DNA of 64,000 bases from Siderastrea siderea (taxonomy: Eukaryota > Cnidaria > Anthozoa > Scleractinia > Rhizangiidae): NCBI GenBank assembly GCA_964030785.1, contig OZ034968.1:47420730-47484729 (forward strand). The letters are read 5' to 3'. Shown here one piece after another: positions 32,138-41,897 of this stretch. The notes beneath the pieces were generated by a model. That model was not told the origin of the DNA. It did no database searches and saw nothing but the letters and a program-made list of their open reading frames with translations. Within the stretch, counting starts at the first letter, position 1; every line of letters begins with the position of its first letter. A program made the position numbers and the translations under genes.

Positions 32138-32500
32138 ATGGATGTCTGTACAGATCAACAAGCAATCTCACAAGACTGGCCAACAGAGAATGTATTTACA
32201 GACCAACAAGAAATCTCAGAAGAATGGCCAACTAAAGAAAGCTTTAAAAAAAGAGAAATCTTAAAATGGAGAAATATTTCAGACGATGTATACAAAATTA
32301 AAAGGGTTTCACACCGGGAAAGTAAATTTGGGATTTCAGCTATTTTAACTTTAAAAACAAAATGTGGAGATGAACTTCTTGTATGGGCTCCTAAACGTCT
32401 TGCTGAAGATCTTGAAGATGAATCTTATCAATTTGTTTATAAAATAGGTCTCAAAACGTCTGCTGACGGTAATGAATATTTTGATTATGAATTAATGTAA
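32138..32500 (+). CDS. Probable OB-fold single-strand DNA-binding-like protein
   Basis: 120 residues from ATG 32138 to TAA. The N-terminus has two copies of a TDQQxIS-xxWPT motif. The C-terminal 75 residues have a beta-barrel-like pattern (GISAILTLKTKCGDELLVWAP, broken here across two strands, then KTSADGNEYFDYEL). This layout is like small OB-fold proteins in replication modules. The SSB-like role is inference; no catalytic residues are expected. Intact. Confidence 0.4.
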   Translation: MDVCTDQQAISQDWPTENVFTDQQEISEEWPTKESFKKREILKWRNISDDVYKIKRVSHRESKFGISAILTLKTKCGDELLVWAPKRLAEDLEDESYQFVYKIGLKTSADGNEYFDYELM

Positions 32501-32638
32501 TCTGTCTGTGTATATTGATTTGTTTTTTCAAGCTTGAGTTGTTAAGGGGGTTTCCCTTCAATGTTTGTACGAGAATATAAATTACGTCATTGTCTGTGGG
32601 TTTCACTGGAACGCGAAGTCACGCGCCGTAAACACAAC

Positions 32639-32992
32639 TTAGGGAATGTGGTCCTCTTCCCATATATCAGTGCAATAATTAACTAGAGTTATATCCAAGA
32701 TCGGGACAGATATGGTTACTTCATGTAAGATTTCTTCTTGTTTATAACAAGGGTAACAACACCCTCCACAACAACAATGCATATAGGCTACACACACCAG
32801 AATATGGACAAGCCGCTGCCTTTCAGGACATAAAGGTTGTATTGAAAGCTCATTGTGAACCAGGTTCCAACCCAAAGCCTCTCGCTCTTTCAGTTTTATA
32901 GCGAGGTAATGTTTGTAAATTATCTCACGTAACTCTGGTGGTAGGTTTTGTATTGCTTCAATAACCTGACAGTTGTTGAATCCGGTAGCCAT
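32639..32992 (-). CDS. Cys-rich small protein A
   Basis: 117 residues from ATG 32990-32992. The N-terminal half is helical (LPPELREIIYKHYL, like an F-box or viral IAP-like helix pair by eye). The C-terminal half is Cys-rich (CPERQRLVHILVC, then CCCGGCCYPCYKQ), a likely zinc-binding module. It is paralogous to the protein at 33127-33420. The upstream end sits against an internal copy of the terminal repeat. Function unknown. Confidence 0.55.
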   Translation of the reverse strand: MATGFNNCQVIEAIQNLPPELREIIYKHYLAIKLKEREALGWNLVHNELSIQPLCPERQRLVHILVCVAYMHCCCGGCCYPCYKQEEILHEVTISVPILDITLVNYCTDIWEEDHIP

Positions 32993-33004
32993 CAAATTTG
33001 ACTC

Positions 33005-33165
33005 ACAAATATTTAATCGATTATAATCTTTTTTTTGTGTGTGTGTGTTCGGTTTCATTTTTCTTCTTTTTTATGTTGGGTGGTTTATTTCGGTTATTAA
33101 GTAGTATATCATGTATTGAATGAATACTACCTGATTCTCATCGGTTTATTTTCGAATTTTAATTC
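33005..33165. repeat. Internal copy of the terminal repeat
   Basis: It contains GGTGGTTTATTTCGGTTA followed by AGTAGTATATCATGTATT and TCATCGGTTTATTTTCG, matching (as complement) the left terminal repeat from about 14455 to the middle of the hairpin arm, then diverges. Confidence 0.8.
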
Positions 33166-33420
33166 GTTATATGCGCTGTGCCAGTCGTAAGTATCAGAGC
33201 AAATCTTTACTAAAGGTGTATTCTCGATCGGAGGAGTGTACAACAGTTTATGTTTGATTCCTTGCTTAAAACAAGGGTAACAAAGCCCTTCCCAGCGGCA
33301 GTTTTTATATTCTAAACATATTATTATACGCACAAGTTGCTGCCTGTTATAACAGAAAGGTTGTTTTAAAAGCTCATTGTGTATCTCTTTCCATTCAGCT
33401 GTTTGTTGCCTTGTTTCCAT
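33127..33420 (-). CDS. Cys-rich small protein B, paralogue of A
   Basis: 97 residues from ATG 33418-33420. FCYNRQQLVRIIICLEY and LCYPCFKQG align with the Cys-rich half of protein A; the last 20 residues run into the internal terminal-repeat copy and are probably a new tail. The N-terminal helical half of A is missing. Together A, B and the two repeat copies show a tandem duplication of the element's right end. Confidence 0.5.
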   Translation of the reverse strand: METRQQTAEWKEIHNELLKQPFCYNRQQLVRIIICLEYKNCRWEGLCYPCFKQGIKHKLLYTPPIENTPLVKICSDTYDWHSAYNELKFENKPMRIR

Positions 33421-33571
33421 GGTAAGTTATGTAATGCTCTAATCGAGAAACTTTTGATGTGATACATGGTTTGTAGTTATCTAATTGTAATAATTTTTCA
33501 AAATAACAGGAGATGTTTCGTTTTAATCTTTTCTTCTTTTTTAATGCTGGGTGGTTTATTTCGGTTACTAA

Positions 33572-34082
33572 AGTGCTACTATGATCAAAAAATCACTTTT
33601 ATTTTTTCTTCGGATTTCGAAACTATGTTTGTTAAACACTCCCCAAGCGAAATTATAAGCGTTAATTTTGAGAAGAAGACCGTTAATTTAAACTGCAATT
33701 TTCCGGTTTAATGGTCCGCCATTATTACACCAGAAAGGATACAATGACTTCATACACTCAAGAGCTGTAAAATGTAGTGTGTGAACGCGGCTTACAAATT
33801 ATGCAAAACACGTGTTTGAGAGTGTGAAAGCTCAAAACTCCCGTGCTGCATACTAAATAAGGCATTTTCACACACACTGCATTCTACATGTCTTGAGTGT
33901 ATGATGTCATTGTATCCTTTCTGGTGTAATAACGGCGGACCATTAAAACGGAAAATTGCAGTTTAAATTAACGGTCTTCTTCTCAAAATTAAGGCTTATA
34001 ATTTCGCTTGGGGAGTGTTTAATAAACTTAGTTTCGAAATCCGAAGAAACAATAAAAGTGATTTTTTGATCATAGTAGCACT
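33572..34082. mobile_element. 511-bp foldback MITE with TTAA-type target, inside right terminal repeat
   Basis: Long inverted arms (AGTGCTACTATGATCAAAAA at the left end, its complement at the right) of about 190 bp. The target is TTAA at 34083-34086 and CTAA at 33568-33571, the uninterrupted site in the internal copy being TTAA. TTAA targets are typical of piggyBac and Kolobok families. It postdates the Polinton insertion. Confidence 0.75.
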
Positions 34083-34085
34083 TTA

Positions 34086-34268
34086 AGTAGTATATCAGGA
34101 ATTAAATGAATACTACCTGATTCTCAGAGGTTTATTTTCGAATTTTAAACCCCCCACCATAATAAACAAGCGAGCAAAGGGAGCTTGTTTATTATGGTGG
34201 GGGGTTTAAAATTCGAAAATAAACCTCTGAGAACCAGGTGGTATTCATTTAATTCCTGATATACTACT
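34086..34268. repeat. Right terminal hairpin of the Polinton
   Basis: A 183-bp near-perfect palindrome, the counterpart of 14161-14343, with its loop sequence (CGAGCAAAGGGAG) being the complement of the left one. It ends at ACTACT before the GCGTA duplication. Confidence 0.88.
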
Positions 34269-34679
34269 GCGTAGGGTTTGTGGGGGGAGGGGGGGAAGGC
34301 GAGTATGGAGCCATGATGCGACCAAGTCCAGGGACAAATGTTTATAAAATCCCCGTGCCAAGCATAGAGTGATTTCATTTAATCCGTGAAACAATATCTC
34401 ACAGTGTGTACCACGTAATTTCTGGCCATTTACCCGCACGGCAGATTACCCGCACCGGTCGATTTAAGCCAAATGGGGAAAAAAGGATCAACAGATTACC
34501 CGCACTGGTGGATAACCCGCACCCAAAAACAAAAGAAAATCATGCTTAAAAGTTCGTTAATGATCCTCTTTTCGAGGGCTGGTTGAGTTGCTGCTAAAGC
34601 AATACGCAAGTGACAATGACACACTGGTTGTGGGTAAAATAAGGGTGGCAGGGAAGCGTGACTTGGGTCTAGGGGCCCA

Positions 34680-34905
34680 GGAGGGGGGCCCTCCTGGGGG
34701 GAGGACAGATCAGGTGGTACCGGGGGTAGCCACCCTGGGTTAAATGTTCCGGACCTGCCTCCAGGGGTGAGGCCCATATCCCACAGTCCCGAGGGATTGT
34801 GGGAACCAAGAGGGGGAGCCCCCCCAGGGGGGAGTACAGATCATGTGGTACCGGGGGTAGCCACCCTGGAATGGATATTTCTCCGGACCTGTCTCCAGTG
34901 GGCTA
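34680..34905. repeat. Two direct repeats at the 3' side of the DIRS-type element
   Basis: A unit of about 90 bp including GGTACCGGGGGTAGCCACCC and CCGGACCTG occurs at about 34683-34770 and 34815-34900. Clustered direct repeats at one end fit the split-repeat (Ngaro/PAT) or complex-repeat layout of tyrosine-recombinase retroelements. Confidence 0.55.
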
Positions 34906-35121
34906 GAGGCTTACTGTGGGGTAAAGTGCAGCCAAAGGGTGCACTTCCCTGCCACGAACTGTGGAGCCTGCCGAGCAAGGGGACACAGTTCCCTCACAGT
35001 AATAGGGAGTGGAGACCCAACGCTTAAGTGAGAGTTGAGCCTCCTGCTCCTTCAAAATTTTTTTTTTTTTTTTTTAGTCTTACATAGGACTGTTCACAAA
35101 GCTATACTGATTATTGAATGA

Positions 35122-36120
35122 TTAGTGAGAGCTACAAGTGCTTACTAACAGTTTTGGTACAGCTAAAATAGACGATTTTGGAGTCTTAATGTAGCGTTCG
35201 TAGCAGTCTGAGCTTCACCTTCCCAGGACTTTAATTAGCCATGAGGGGATGCCTACTGAGGCTGCGGAAGTGGCGGCTCCGATTCGGAAGCTGTGGGAAT
35301 AGTAATTGTTGGATCGAAAGCCACAATGATGTAGAATTGTCCGGAGCTCCCTGGTAAGGCTTGTGCGAGTTAGCGATGAGCCAGATGGAGAGAAGGTAAA
35401 CAAAGGCTGGCTTGCTGGAGGCTGGGCTTGGAGGATGTAGTCTTTCAGAGCCATCACAGAACAGATGGGTGAAGTGGACTTAGCTACTGTGAGAGTGCAT
35501 CCCTGGCGGAAGGGGTCGGTTTTGGATTGTTTTATCCTAACTAGCATATGGGTGGGGGAATGGATATCCGGGAGAAAGGTTATATCTTGGGATGTTAAGT
35601 GCACCTCAGGATTGAATGACCCATTACAGGTAAACTCGCTAGAACGTAAAAAGGCGAAGAATGCCAGGGTGAAGGCTGCCCAAAGCATAATGTGGTTTGG
35701 ATTTGTGCTCAGCTCGGGGTGAAGATAGTCATGGATGGCAGTGAGAACCTGAATGGTAATTGGAAGACGGGCGAGCAGTTGGGAGGGGGTTAGGCGTTTT
35801 ATACCTGTCAGGACCTTCTGCAGGCGGTGCATTTTTTGGGTGTTAAGGGGGAAGTTAAGCTCACGGTGGAGGTCCTGAACTGCGACCAAATACAGTTTGA
35901 CTGTCTCATAAGTTACTTTTTTGGCTAAGTGGGAAGCAAAATAAATGAGGGTCAGTTCCGAAGCTGGCAAGAGGGGTTTGGAGGGGCCCACCAGTCCGTG
36001 CATGAGGCTGAAGGTCACAAAATGCTTTTGGCCGGCCTGATAGGTTCGCCTTGTGGATGGGGCGAGGGAAGCCTGGAAGTATTGCTGTACTGAGGCTGTC
36101 AGATGCGCATCGCTGATGGA
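35122..36120 (-). pseudogene. Tyrosine recombinase of a DIRS-type retroelement, one in-frame stop
   Basis: Integrates the element's circular DNA. The catalytic set is visible: Arg in FAFLRSSEFTC, HSFRIGAAT (H-x-x-R), and the nucleophile Tyr in CYERYIK, which lies after an in-frame TGA at 35215-35217. The frame is open upstream to about 36120, overlapping the end of the RT-RNase H frame. The final TAA is at 35122-35124. Only the TGA prevents a full-length protein. Confidence 0.85.
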
Positions 36121-38069
36121 GGGATGCAGCAGGGAGTGGGAGAGGCTGTGGGAGCCAGGGTGTGGAAACGGTCCATCTGAAAACGGGAAAGGGAGTCAGC
36201 AATAGCATTGTCCAACCCAGGGATGTGGGTAGCACTAAATGTGAAGTTGTGGGCCAAGGTTAGGAGAGTGATAGCGCGAACCAGGTCCATCACCCGGGGA
36301 GACTTGGAATGTTTGGAGTTTATAATGGCTACAACAGATTGATTGTCGCACCACATGCGGATACGTTTCCCGGTCCAGGTAGGGGCCCACAACACACAAG
36401 CCAGATAGATGGGGAAGAGCTCCTGCCATTCAATACTGATGCCCCGTTGTTTGCTTAAGGTGTGTTTGGGCCGCCAGCGGCCCTGGAACCAAAGCCCATT
36501 TAGGAAACCTCCATAACCTAAGGTCCCAGAAGCATCGGTGAAAAGTTGGAGTTCCAGGGGGGAAGAGATGTGGGAGTCAAGAAAAATGCTTACCCCGTTC
36601 CAGTGTTCGAGGAATACTATCCACATCTTAATGTCCTTACGAAAGCCGGCATTGAGTTTAATGTGCCAGTGGGGGAGCTTAAGGCCTTTGGTTAGATGAA
36701 TGATACGCTGGAGGAAAGGGCGACCGGGAGCAATGACCCTGCATGCAAACTGGAGGGTGCCTATAAGGGATTGAAGATCCCGGAGGGTGGCTGATTTTTT
36801 CAGGGACCATTGGAGAAGGGCATGTTTGGTTCGGGTGAGTTTGTCCTGTGGGAGGCGGGCTTCCATGGTATGGGAGTCTAAAAGGATTCCCATAAATTCC
36901 AGGGAGGTGGAGGGAGGAAAGGTTTTCCCTGGGGCAATAGGAATGTCAAGCTCAGTGAACAGGTGAAGAACTTTGCAAAGGGCTGTTGCGCAGTGTGTCC
37001 GGGGTGGGGGTAACGCAATGAAAAAATCATCCAGAATGTGGATGACCCGGGGAACATTAAGCTTATGTTGAATGATCCATTCAAGGGCAGAGGAGAACTG
37101 GTCAAAAAGGAAGGGGGCACTGCGCAAGCCGAAGGGGAGGACCATATCGAAAAAATAAAGGCCTTGCCATTTCATTCCCAGGAGTTCCCAGTCTGTAGGG
37201 TGGACGGGGATATTCCGAAAGGCTGCTTTGATGTCTAGTTTGGACATGAAGCAGTTCTGACCGAGATCCTGGAGAATGGTAATTGCATTATCTACTTTAA
37301 TGTACTGGAGGGAATAATCTTCGGGTGGGATGTGGGCATTGACGCTAGTGGGGCGGTGTTTCGGGTAGGAGAGGTGGAAGATTGTCCGCCAGTCAGAGGA
37401 GTGTTTCTTAGGAATAGCCCCAATGGGGTAAACTTGAAAGTTTGGAAAAGGGGGGGAAAGGAAAGGGCCCGCAGTGTGACCTAATGACACTTCTTTCAAC
37501 ATGTTTTTGTCAATGATTGAAGGGTTTTCTTTAGCGGAGGGTAAATTGGGAAATTCTTGTGGAGCCCGGGGACCAGAGTAACCAATTTTGAAGCCATGGG
37601 AAAAACCAGATAGGAGGTATTGGACAAATGGCTGGTTGGGGTGATCGTGGAGATAGGATGCTAGCTTGGGGATGTTAATGGGGGTCGGGGGAGAGAGCTG
37701 GGAGAGGTACTCAGGGGTGGCTCCGGGAGGAACTACTAGAGCTTGAAGATGGCTTAGAGCGGTTGTCTCTGTGGCGGGAGAGTTTTGAGTGTTCCTGGCC
37801 TGAGTGAGTTGCATAGCATCCAGGTTGGTTGCATCTATGCTTGAAAGGCCATGGGGTGCGGGCACAGGGTCGGCCATTGTTAAAGTTGAAGCACAGGTCA
37901 GACTGGGTGGGGGCACTCCTTGACCTAGGGGTAGACAGAGGGCAAGAGTCAGCATGGTGATCGGAACTGCTGCAGGATCTGCACCCCGATGTTTGAAGGC
38001 CTGTGAATGTATCCAGGTATAGCTGGACGTCACGTTCCCCCCAGTTGAGGGGGAGGTTGTGGGAGGCAC
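36099..38069 (-). CDS. Reverse transcriptase-RNase H of the DIRS-type element
   Basis: 656 residues, open. RT motifs include KLDIKAAFRNIPV (A), GLRSAPFLFDQF (B) and HILDDFFIAL (C, with LDD in place of YxDD). RNase H follows with LFTDASGTLGYGG, the Glu in SIEWQELFP, WCDNQSVVAI and GLDNAIADSLSR. Its start overlaps the gag-like frame by about 360 bp, a usual arrangement. No break was seen. Confidence 0.88.
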   Translation of the reverse strand: MPPTTSPSTGGNVTSSYTWIHSQAFKHRGADPAAVPITMLTLALCLPLGQGVPPPSLTCASTLTMADPVPAPHGLSSIDATNLDAMQLTQARNTQNSPATETTALSHLQALVVPPGATPEYLSQLSPPTPINIPKLASYLHDHPNQPFVQYLLSGFSHGFKIGYSGPRAPQEFPNLPSAKENPSIIDKNMLKEVSLGHTAGPFLSPPFPNFQVYPIGAIPKKHSSDWRTIFHLSYPKHRPTSVNAHIPPEDYSLQYIKVDNAITILQDLGQNCFMSKLDIKAAFRNIPVHPTDWELLGMKWQGLYFFDMVLPFGLRSAPFLFDQFSSALEWIIQHKLNVPRVIHILDDFFIALPPPRTHCATALCKVLHLFTELDIPIAPGKTFPPSTSLEFMGILLDSHTMEARLPQDKLTRTKHALLQWSLKKSATLRDLQSLIGTLQFACRVIAPGRPFLQRIIHLTKGLKLPHWHIKLNAGFRKDIKMWIVFLEHWNGVSIFLDSHISSPLELQLFTDASGTLGYGGFLNGLWFQGRWRPKHTLSKQRGISIEWQELFPIYLACVLWAPTWTGKRIRMWCDNQSVVAIINSKHSKSPRVMDLVRAITLLTLAHNFTFSATHIPGLDNAIADSLSRFQMDRFHTLAPTASPTPCCIPPSAMRI

Positions 38070-38994
38070 GGCGCCGAAATTCGACGTGGTAGACGTACCA
38101 GGACATCCCGGGGAATTTCCTCGCCGCGTCCCGAATTAGCTGCTGGTAAGCAATTAACGCGGTGGCGCGCGAGGGGTAAGAGGCGACCAGTACTGATGAA
38201 AAAATGGCAAAGGCATCGAGCCATTTATTAATGGTGGTGATTTTGGGGCATTTGGATGCCGAGGGAAGGGGAATGGTGAGACCTTGTTCCCCGACCTTGA
38301 GTTTGAGCTGGGAGTTCAGGGCGTCCTCTAGGAGAGACGAAATGGGGAGGAGAGTAGCAAAGTCCACGTACTCACCGTTCGTGATGGCTGTCGTCGTGGT
38401 CTTCGTCAGATGGCTTGCAATGGACGGTTGACGGAAATCCGGAAGGAGGGCAGCGACGGTGACTGGATCGGATGGGTTGAATAATGCGCCAGGTTGTGGG
38501 AGAGCAGGGAAGGCCGATTGAGGCGTGGGGAGGCTTTGTTGTTGTTGACGGCCATCTTGAAGTTGTTGGGGGCCATCTTGAAGCGGCGTGGGACTGGGTT
38601 CCACAGCATGGCCTTCGCGGGGCGTCGCGCGTGTCATCGCGCGTGGGGTTTGTGGATGACCGCCATCTTGTCGGGAAGCTAGTTTTTCATCGATGATAGA
38701 CGCGATTAACTGCGCCAGTTCGGCTTGTGGGGCTAAGTTGCTGTCTTGCACCGTACGATTTAAAGAAACGTCTGAGCCGCTTTGCGGGTTGGGGACTTCT
38801 TGGTTGGCTTCAAGACGAGCTATGAGTTGTTGGCGAGTACCCGTCTGTGTAAGATTGTGTTGTGCCAGCAGGAGGCGAAGGGGCTCGGTGGCCATCGACC
38901 GAAAGTTAGTCTGTTCAGGCGTTTGTGCGGCTGCTGCGGGACCTTGGCGGGTCCTGGCTGATTTCCGAGTGGTGGGTCTTCCTCGGTTTGGCAT
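37711..38994 (-). CDS. Gag-like protein of the DIRS-type element, with SAP-like motif
   Basis: 427 residues from ATG 38992-38994. Near residue 40 is a SAP-like helix pair (LRLLLAQHNLTQTGTRQQL). A Pro/Gln-rich linker is followed by a capsid-like middle. The C-terminus is Ser/Arg-rich with a Cys/His cluster (CFNFNNGRPC, then HRCNQPGC), a putative nucleic-acid-binding finger common in DIRS Gag proteins. Confidence 0.7.
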   Translation of the reverse strand: MPNRGRPTTRKSARTRQGPAAAAQTPEQTNFRSMATEPLRLLLAQHNLTQTGTRQQLIARLEANQEVPNPQSGSDVSLNRTVQDSNLAPQAELAQLIASIIDEKLASRQDGGHPQTPRAMTRATPREGHAVEPSPTPLQDGPQQLQDGRQQQQSLPTPQSAFPALPQPGALFNPSDPVTVAALLPDFRQPSIASHLTKTTTTAITNGEYVDFATLLPISSLLEDALNSQLKLKVGEQGLTIPLPSASKCPKITTINKWLDAFAIFSSVLVASYPSRATALIAYQQLIRDAARKFPGMSWYVYHVEFRRRASHNLPLNWGERDVQLYLDTFTGLQTSGCRSCSSSDHHADSCPLSTPRSRSAPTQSDLCFNFNNGRPCARTPWPFKHRCNQPGCYATHSGQEHSKLSRHRDNRSKPSSSSSSSSRSHP

Positions 38995-40078
38995 GATGAT
39001 ATAAACTACGAAGAGTTGAGCTTGGATTATTTTTCCAATAAGAGCTTCGGCGCGAACCGACAAAAAAGAACTTGTGAGGATCTGCACGAAGCAAACAATG
39101 ATTGCAAGTGGCGTGTGTGTTCGAACTAGAGGTAAGGGGCATGCGGAGGGCACGTGAGAGAGCTGATTGGAACCATTGTAAGGCCTGCATTTACAGATGT
39201 GAGTCTACATTGGATTAGCTAAAATATTAAAGGATGCATTGTTAAGCATAGGAACTCGTTGTTGTCGCCCGTGCTTGGACTTTGGGATCGAGTGATACTA
39301 GAGAGTTCGGAGCATGATGAGATTCCTAGGTATGCGAGACATTAGAGCTATGGGATTACATATCGGATAACATAAGAGTAGTCTATGAATAAAGTGTTAC
39401 TAAACCAAATGTGCCTAGCTGTCTTGAGTGGTTTCTCTCAGGTCTCATTAACATCAGTTTATTGTTCCCATAAACTTGAACAGAACTCACAAATTTGAAG
39501 TGATAAGGCTTTCATCATCGTGGATAGTCCATGTGGATTAGATAAAATTTTCTGCTACTTTGCTGCCAATTTAGCAGTTAAAAACATCCTCCTTAGCCAT
39601 TACCTTCCTAGTTTTGATTTCACAAGTTAAATATTCGATGTATTAATGTTTAAGACTTAACAGAATGCAAATTGCTGATTGCATTTGGTTGTTGCAGCGA
39701 TCGATCGTTGAGCGCCATTTTTGTTAGGTTGAGAGAAAGCTGGGGCGAGTGTAGAAATTCCTGATGGGGTAGGGGTGAGGGGTGACCAAAAAGTACCCGT
39801 GAAACAGAAAAACAACTGCAATTTTGAAATAAATAACAATACTTTGAATGTACCAAGTAAAAACGATTTTCAAAATTATTTTGGAACACTAGAAATAACA
39901 AACAGTTCATTCACCTCTAAATATGTTTGAAAAATACCTGAAGCCAAGTGATTTAACATGCATTCATTTAACTAAAACCTAAATGATTTCTTTCTTCAGA
40001 AAATTATATACAATGTTGATACTACAATATTAGTTCAGTTCGTGTGCGTAGCTTCTGTTCAGTTTTAATCAGTTCAGA
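38995..40078. other. 5' end of the DIRS-type element and pogo 3' flank
   Basis: Noncoding. The right boundary of the DIRS-type element lies somewhere near 39430 but I could not find a repeat that fixes it. The remainder precedes the pogo stop codon. Confidence 0.35.
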
Positions 40079-41370
40079 TTAAAATCCATTAAAATCTTCA
40101 TCCTCAGTGACACTGTTAAACAAGTCAATCAATTGCACATCCAGAACAGGATATAGCGCGGTCGCAGATTCCATTTGTTCATCGTCACTGATATCGGATT
40201 CATCGCTCGCTCCATCCTCGGCACGACCCGTAATGCCTGCCTTTCTGAAACCATTAGTGATTGAAGTAACTTTGACCGCCCTTCAAACTCGAACAACCCA
40301 ATCGTAGACTTCGGCATGCATGGCCCTCCTCATCTTCCCGGTTTGGGTGAAGGTGTGAATGACTTCCGACATCCACTTCTCCCACTCTGCGCGGACATGG
40401 TTTTTGAAGGATCGATTTACAGAAATGCAAAACGGCTATATTTTCTTGGTAAGGCCTCCAGGAATCACCACAGTGGTTGTTTTGTGTTCATTTCTGAAAG
40501 TGCTGCGAACATCATCAATGTGTGTGCTGAAACTGTCGAAGATCAGTAGCGAGGTTCTGTCGAAGAAAGACACGGGTCTTGCTCGCCAAACTTTCTCGCC
40601 CCAAACAGCGATTCCGCCTTGATCCATCCATCCTTTGCTGTGGCAGTGGACAACCACACCATCTGGAAGCTTTCCTTTTGGCATCGTTTTGCGTTTAAAG
40701 ATGACCATTGGTTTGAGCTTTTTTCCTGACTCTGAGCATGCAAGCACAACAGTGAAGCCTGTTTTCCCGTGACCGGTGGTTGAAACAGGAATGCTTTCAG
40801 CGCTGGTTGAGTCAACAGTTCTGGAATAAGGAGCATCGAACGACATCGGAACTTCATCCATGTTGAAAACACGATCTGCTTGGATGCCAAGCTCCTCTTT
40901 TCTTCGTGAAACAAACTCGCGAAAGTTCACAACCTTCTCCTCCCAGTCATCTGGCAGCTTCTGGCCCACAGTGGTTCTCGAACGCACAGATAGGCGATTT
41001 CGGTGCCTGAATCTGCTACACCAGCTCGGACCACCAGTAAATTCAGCGACGTTCATCTGCCTTGCTAGTTTTTTTGCCTTGAGACGGATCATAATGGTAG
41101 TGACTGCACGGCTGTTCTCTCTTCGACTGATAATCCACCCTTTAAAGTTCTTTCCAATGCAGGAAACTTCGCGATACCAGTACAGCAGGTGCGCTGATGT
41201 TTTGGCAGTTTGGTCATGACATCCTTTTTCTTTCGCCAGTAACGGATCATGGATTCATCGATTTCAAACTCTCTTGCTGCTGCTCTATTACCGATTTCAT
41301 CTGCCCGAGCGATAACTTTCAGCTTGTACTCAAACGTGAAACTTTGACGTTGGCATTTCAAACGGGGCAT
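40079..41370 (-). pseudogene. Pogo/Tigger-type transposase (CENP-B-like), broken
   Basis: N-terminal helix-turn-helix (FEYKLKVIARADEIGNRAAA) from ATG 41368-41370, a CENP-B-type second DNA-binding segment (GGPSWCSRFRHRN) and a DDE domain with Asp in NMDEVPMSFD and Asp in LLIFDSFSTH. Breaks: a one-base frameshift near 41145, TAG at 40436-40438, and TGA at 40283-40285; the coding pattern continues to TAA 40079-40081 with an acidic tail. At the third acidic position the codon (40427-40429) reads Cys, so the active site is also lost. Encoded by the 34418-42377 element. Confidence 0.85.
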
Positions 41371-41572
41371 TTTTCAAATTTAACTCGTAACTCGTCACTG
41401 ACTCTTGGATACACTTATCGTAAATAATCGATGCTTGTAATACTTATTGAGTCAGTTACCTTTTTATAATGTTAAGGATCAAAGACATTGTTTTCGACAC
41501 ACATTGTTTTCGATGTTCATTGAGAATTAAATGACTTGTAAAATTCGGTTTGCAATTTTCCAAAAAAAAAAC
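41371..41572. other. Pogo 5' flank, noncoding
   Basis: Probable promoter side of the transposase; no further feature seen. Confidence 0.35.
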
Positions 41573-41897
41573 ATCTCAGGATCTACTGGGTCTTAGAAAT
41601 CGCTTGAAACGGGAAAATACTTCCTAAATCGAGGCAGTGCTTGCTGTGAATATTTCACTGATGCCTCGAGTATTCTTTTATTATTTTTATCGCCGTCAAT
41701 GTTTTGTTTACGTACGTGCCGACAATTACCTTTTTCATCACGTTCCACTAAATATGCAGTGCCATGAATTCAGCAGGTCTCTGAGATATTCATTTATCTC
41801 AGGTCCTACTGGGTCTAAGAAATCGCTTGAAACGGGAAAATACACTATAACCTAAGGCAGCACTAGCCGGGAATATTTCACTGATGCGTCGGCATCA
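41573..41897. repeat. Pair of about 100-bp direct repeats
   Basis: ATCTCAGG-CTACTGGGTCT and GAAATCGCTTGAAACGGGAA recur at 41573-41672 and 41797-41897 with about 85 percent identity by eye, separated by 124 bp. Possibly subterminal repeats of the pogo-like element. Confidence 0.6.

Larger units (their letters stand above)
14161..34268. mobile_element. Polinton/adintovirus-type element, 20.1 kb, structurally complete
   Basis: Both ends read inward as AGTAGTATATCAGG (14161 and complement ending at 34268), and GCGTA flanks both sides (14156-14160, 34269-34273), fitting the 5-6-bp duplication of Polintons. The 5'-AG terminus is also usual for the group. The interior encodes the defining set: protein-primed polymerase B, retroviral-type integrase, adenain-type protease, FtsK/HerA-type ATPase, double-jelly-roll major capsid protein and penton. 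Extra genes include two intron-containing genes at the left and duplicated Cys-rich genes at the right. Several genes are broken, so this copy is not functional as it stands. A TTAA-flanked MITE was later inserted in the right terminal repeat. Confidence 0.93.

Noticed and set aside
37038..37238. Plus-strand frames within 34.7-39.2 kb
   Set aside because: Antisense shadows of the DIRS-type genes.
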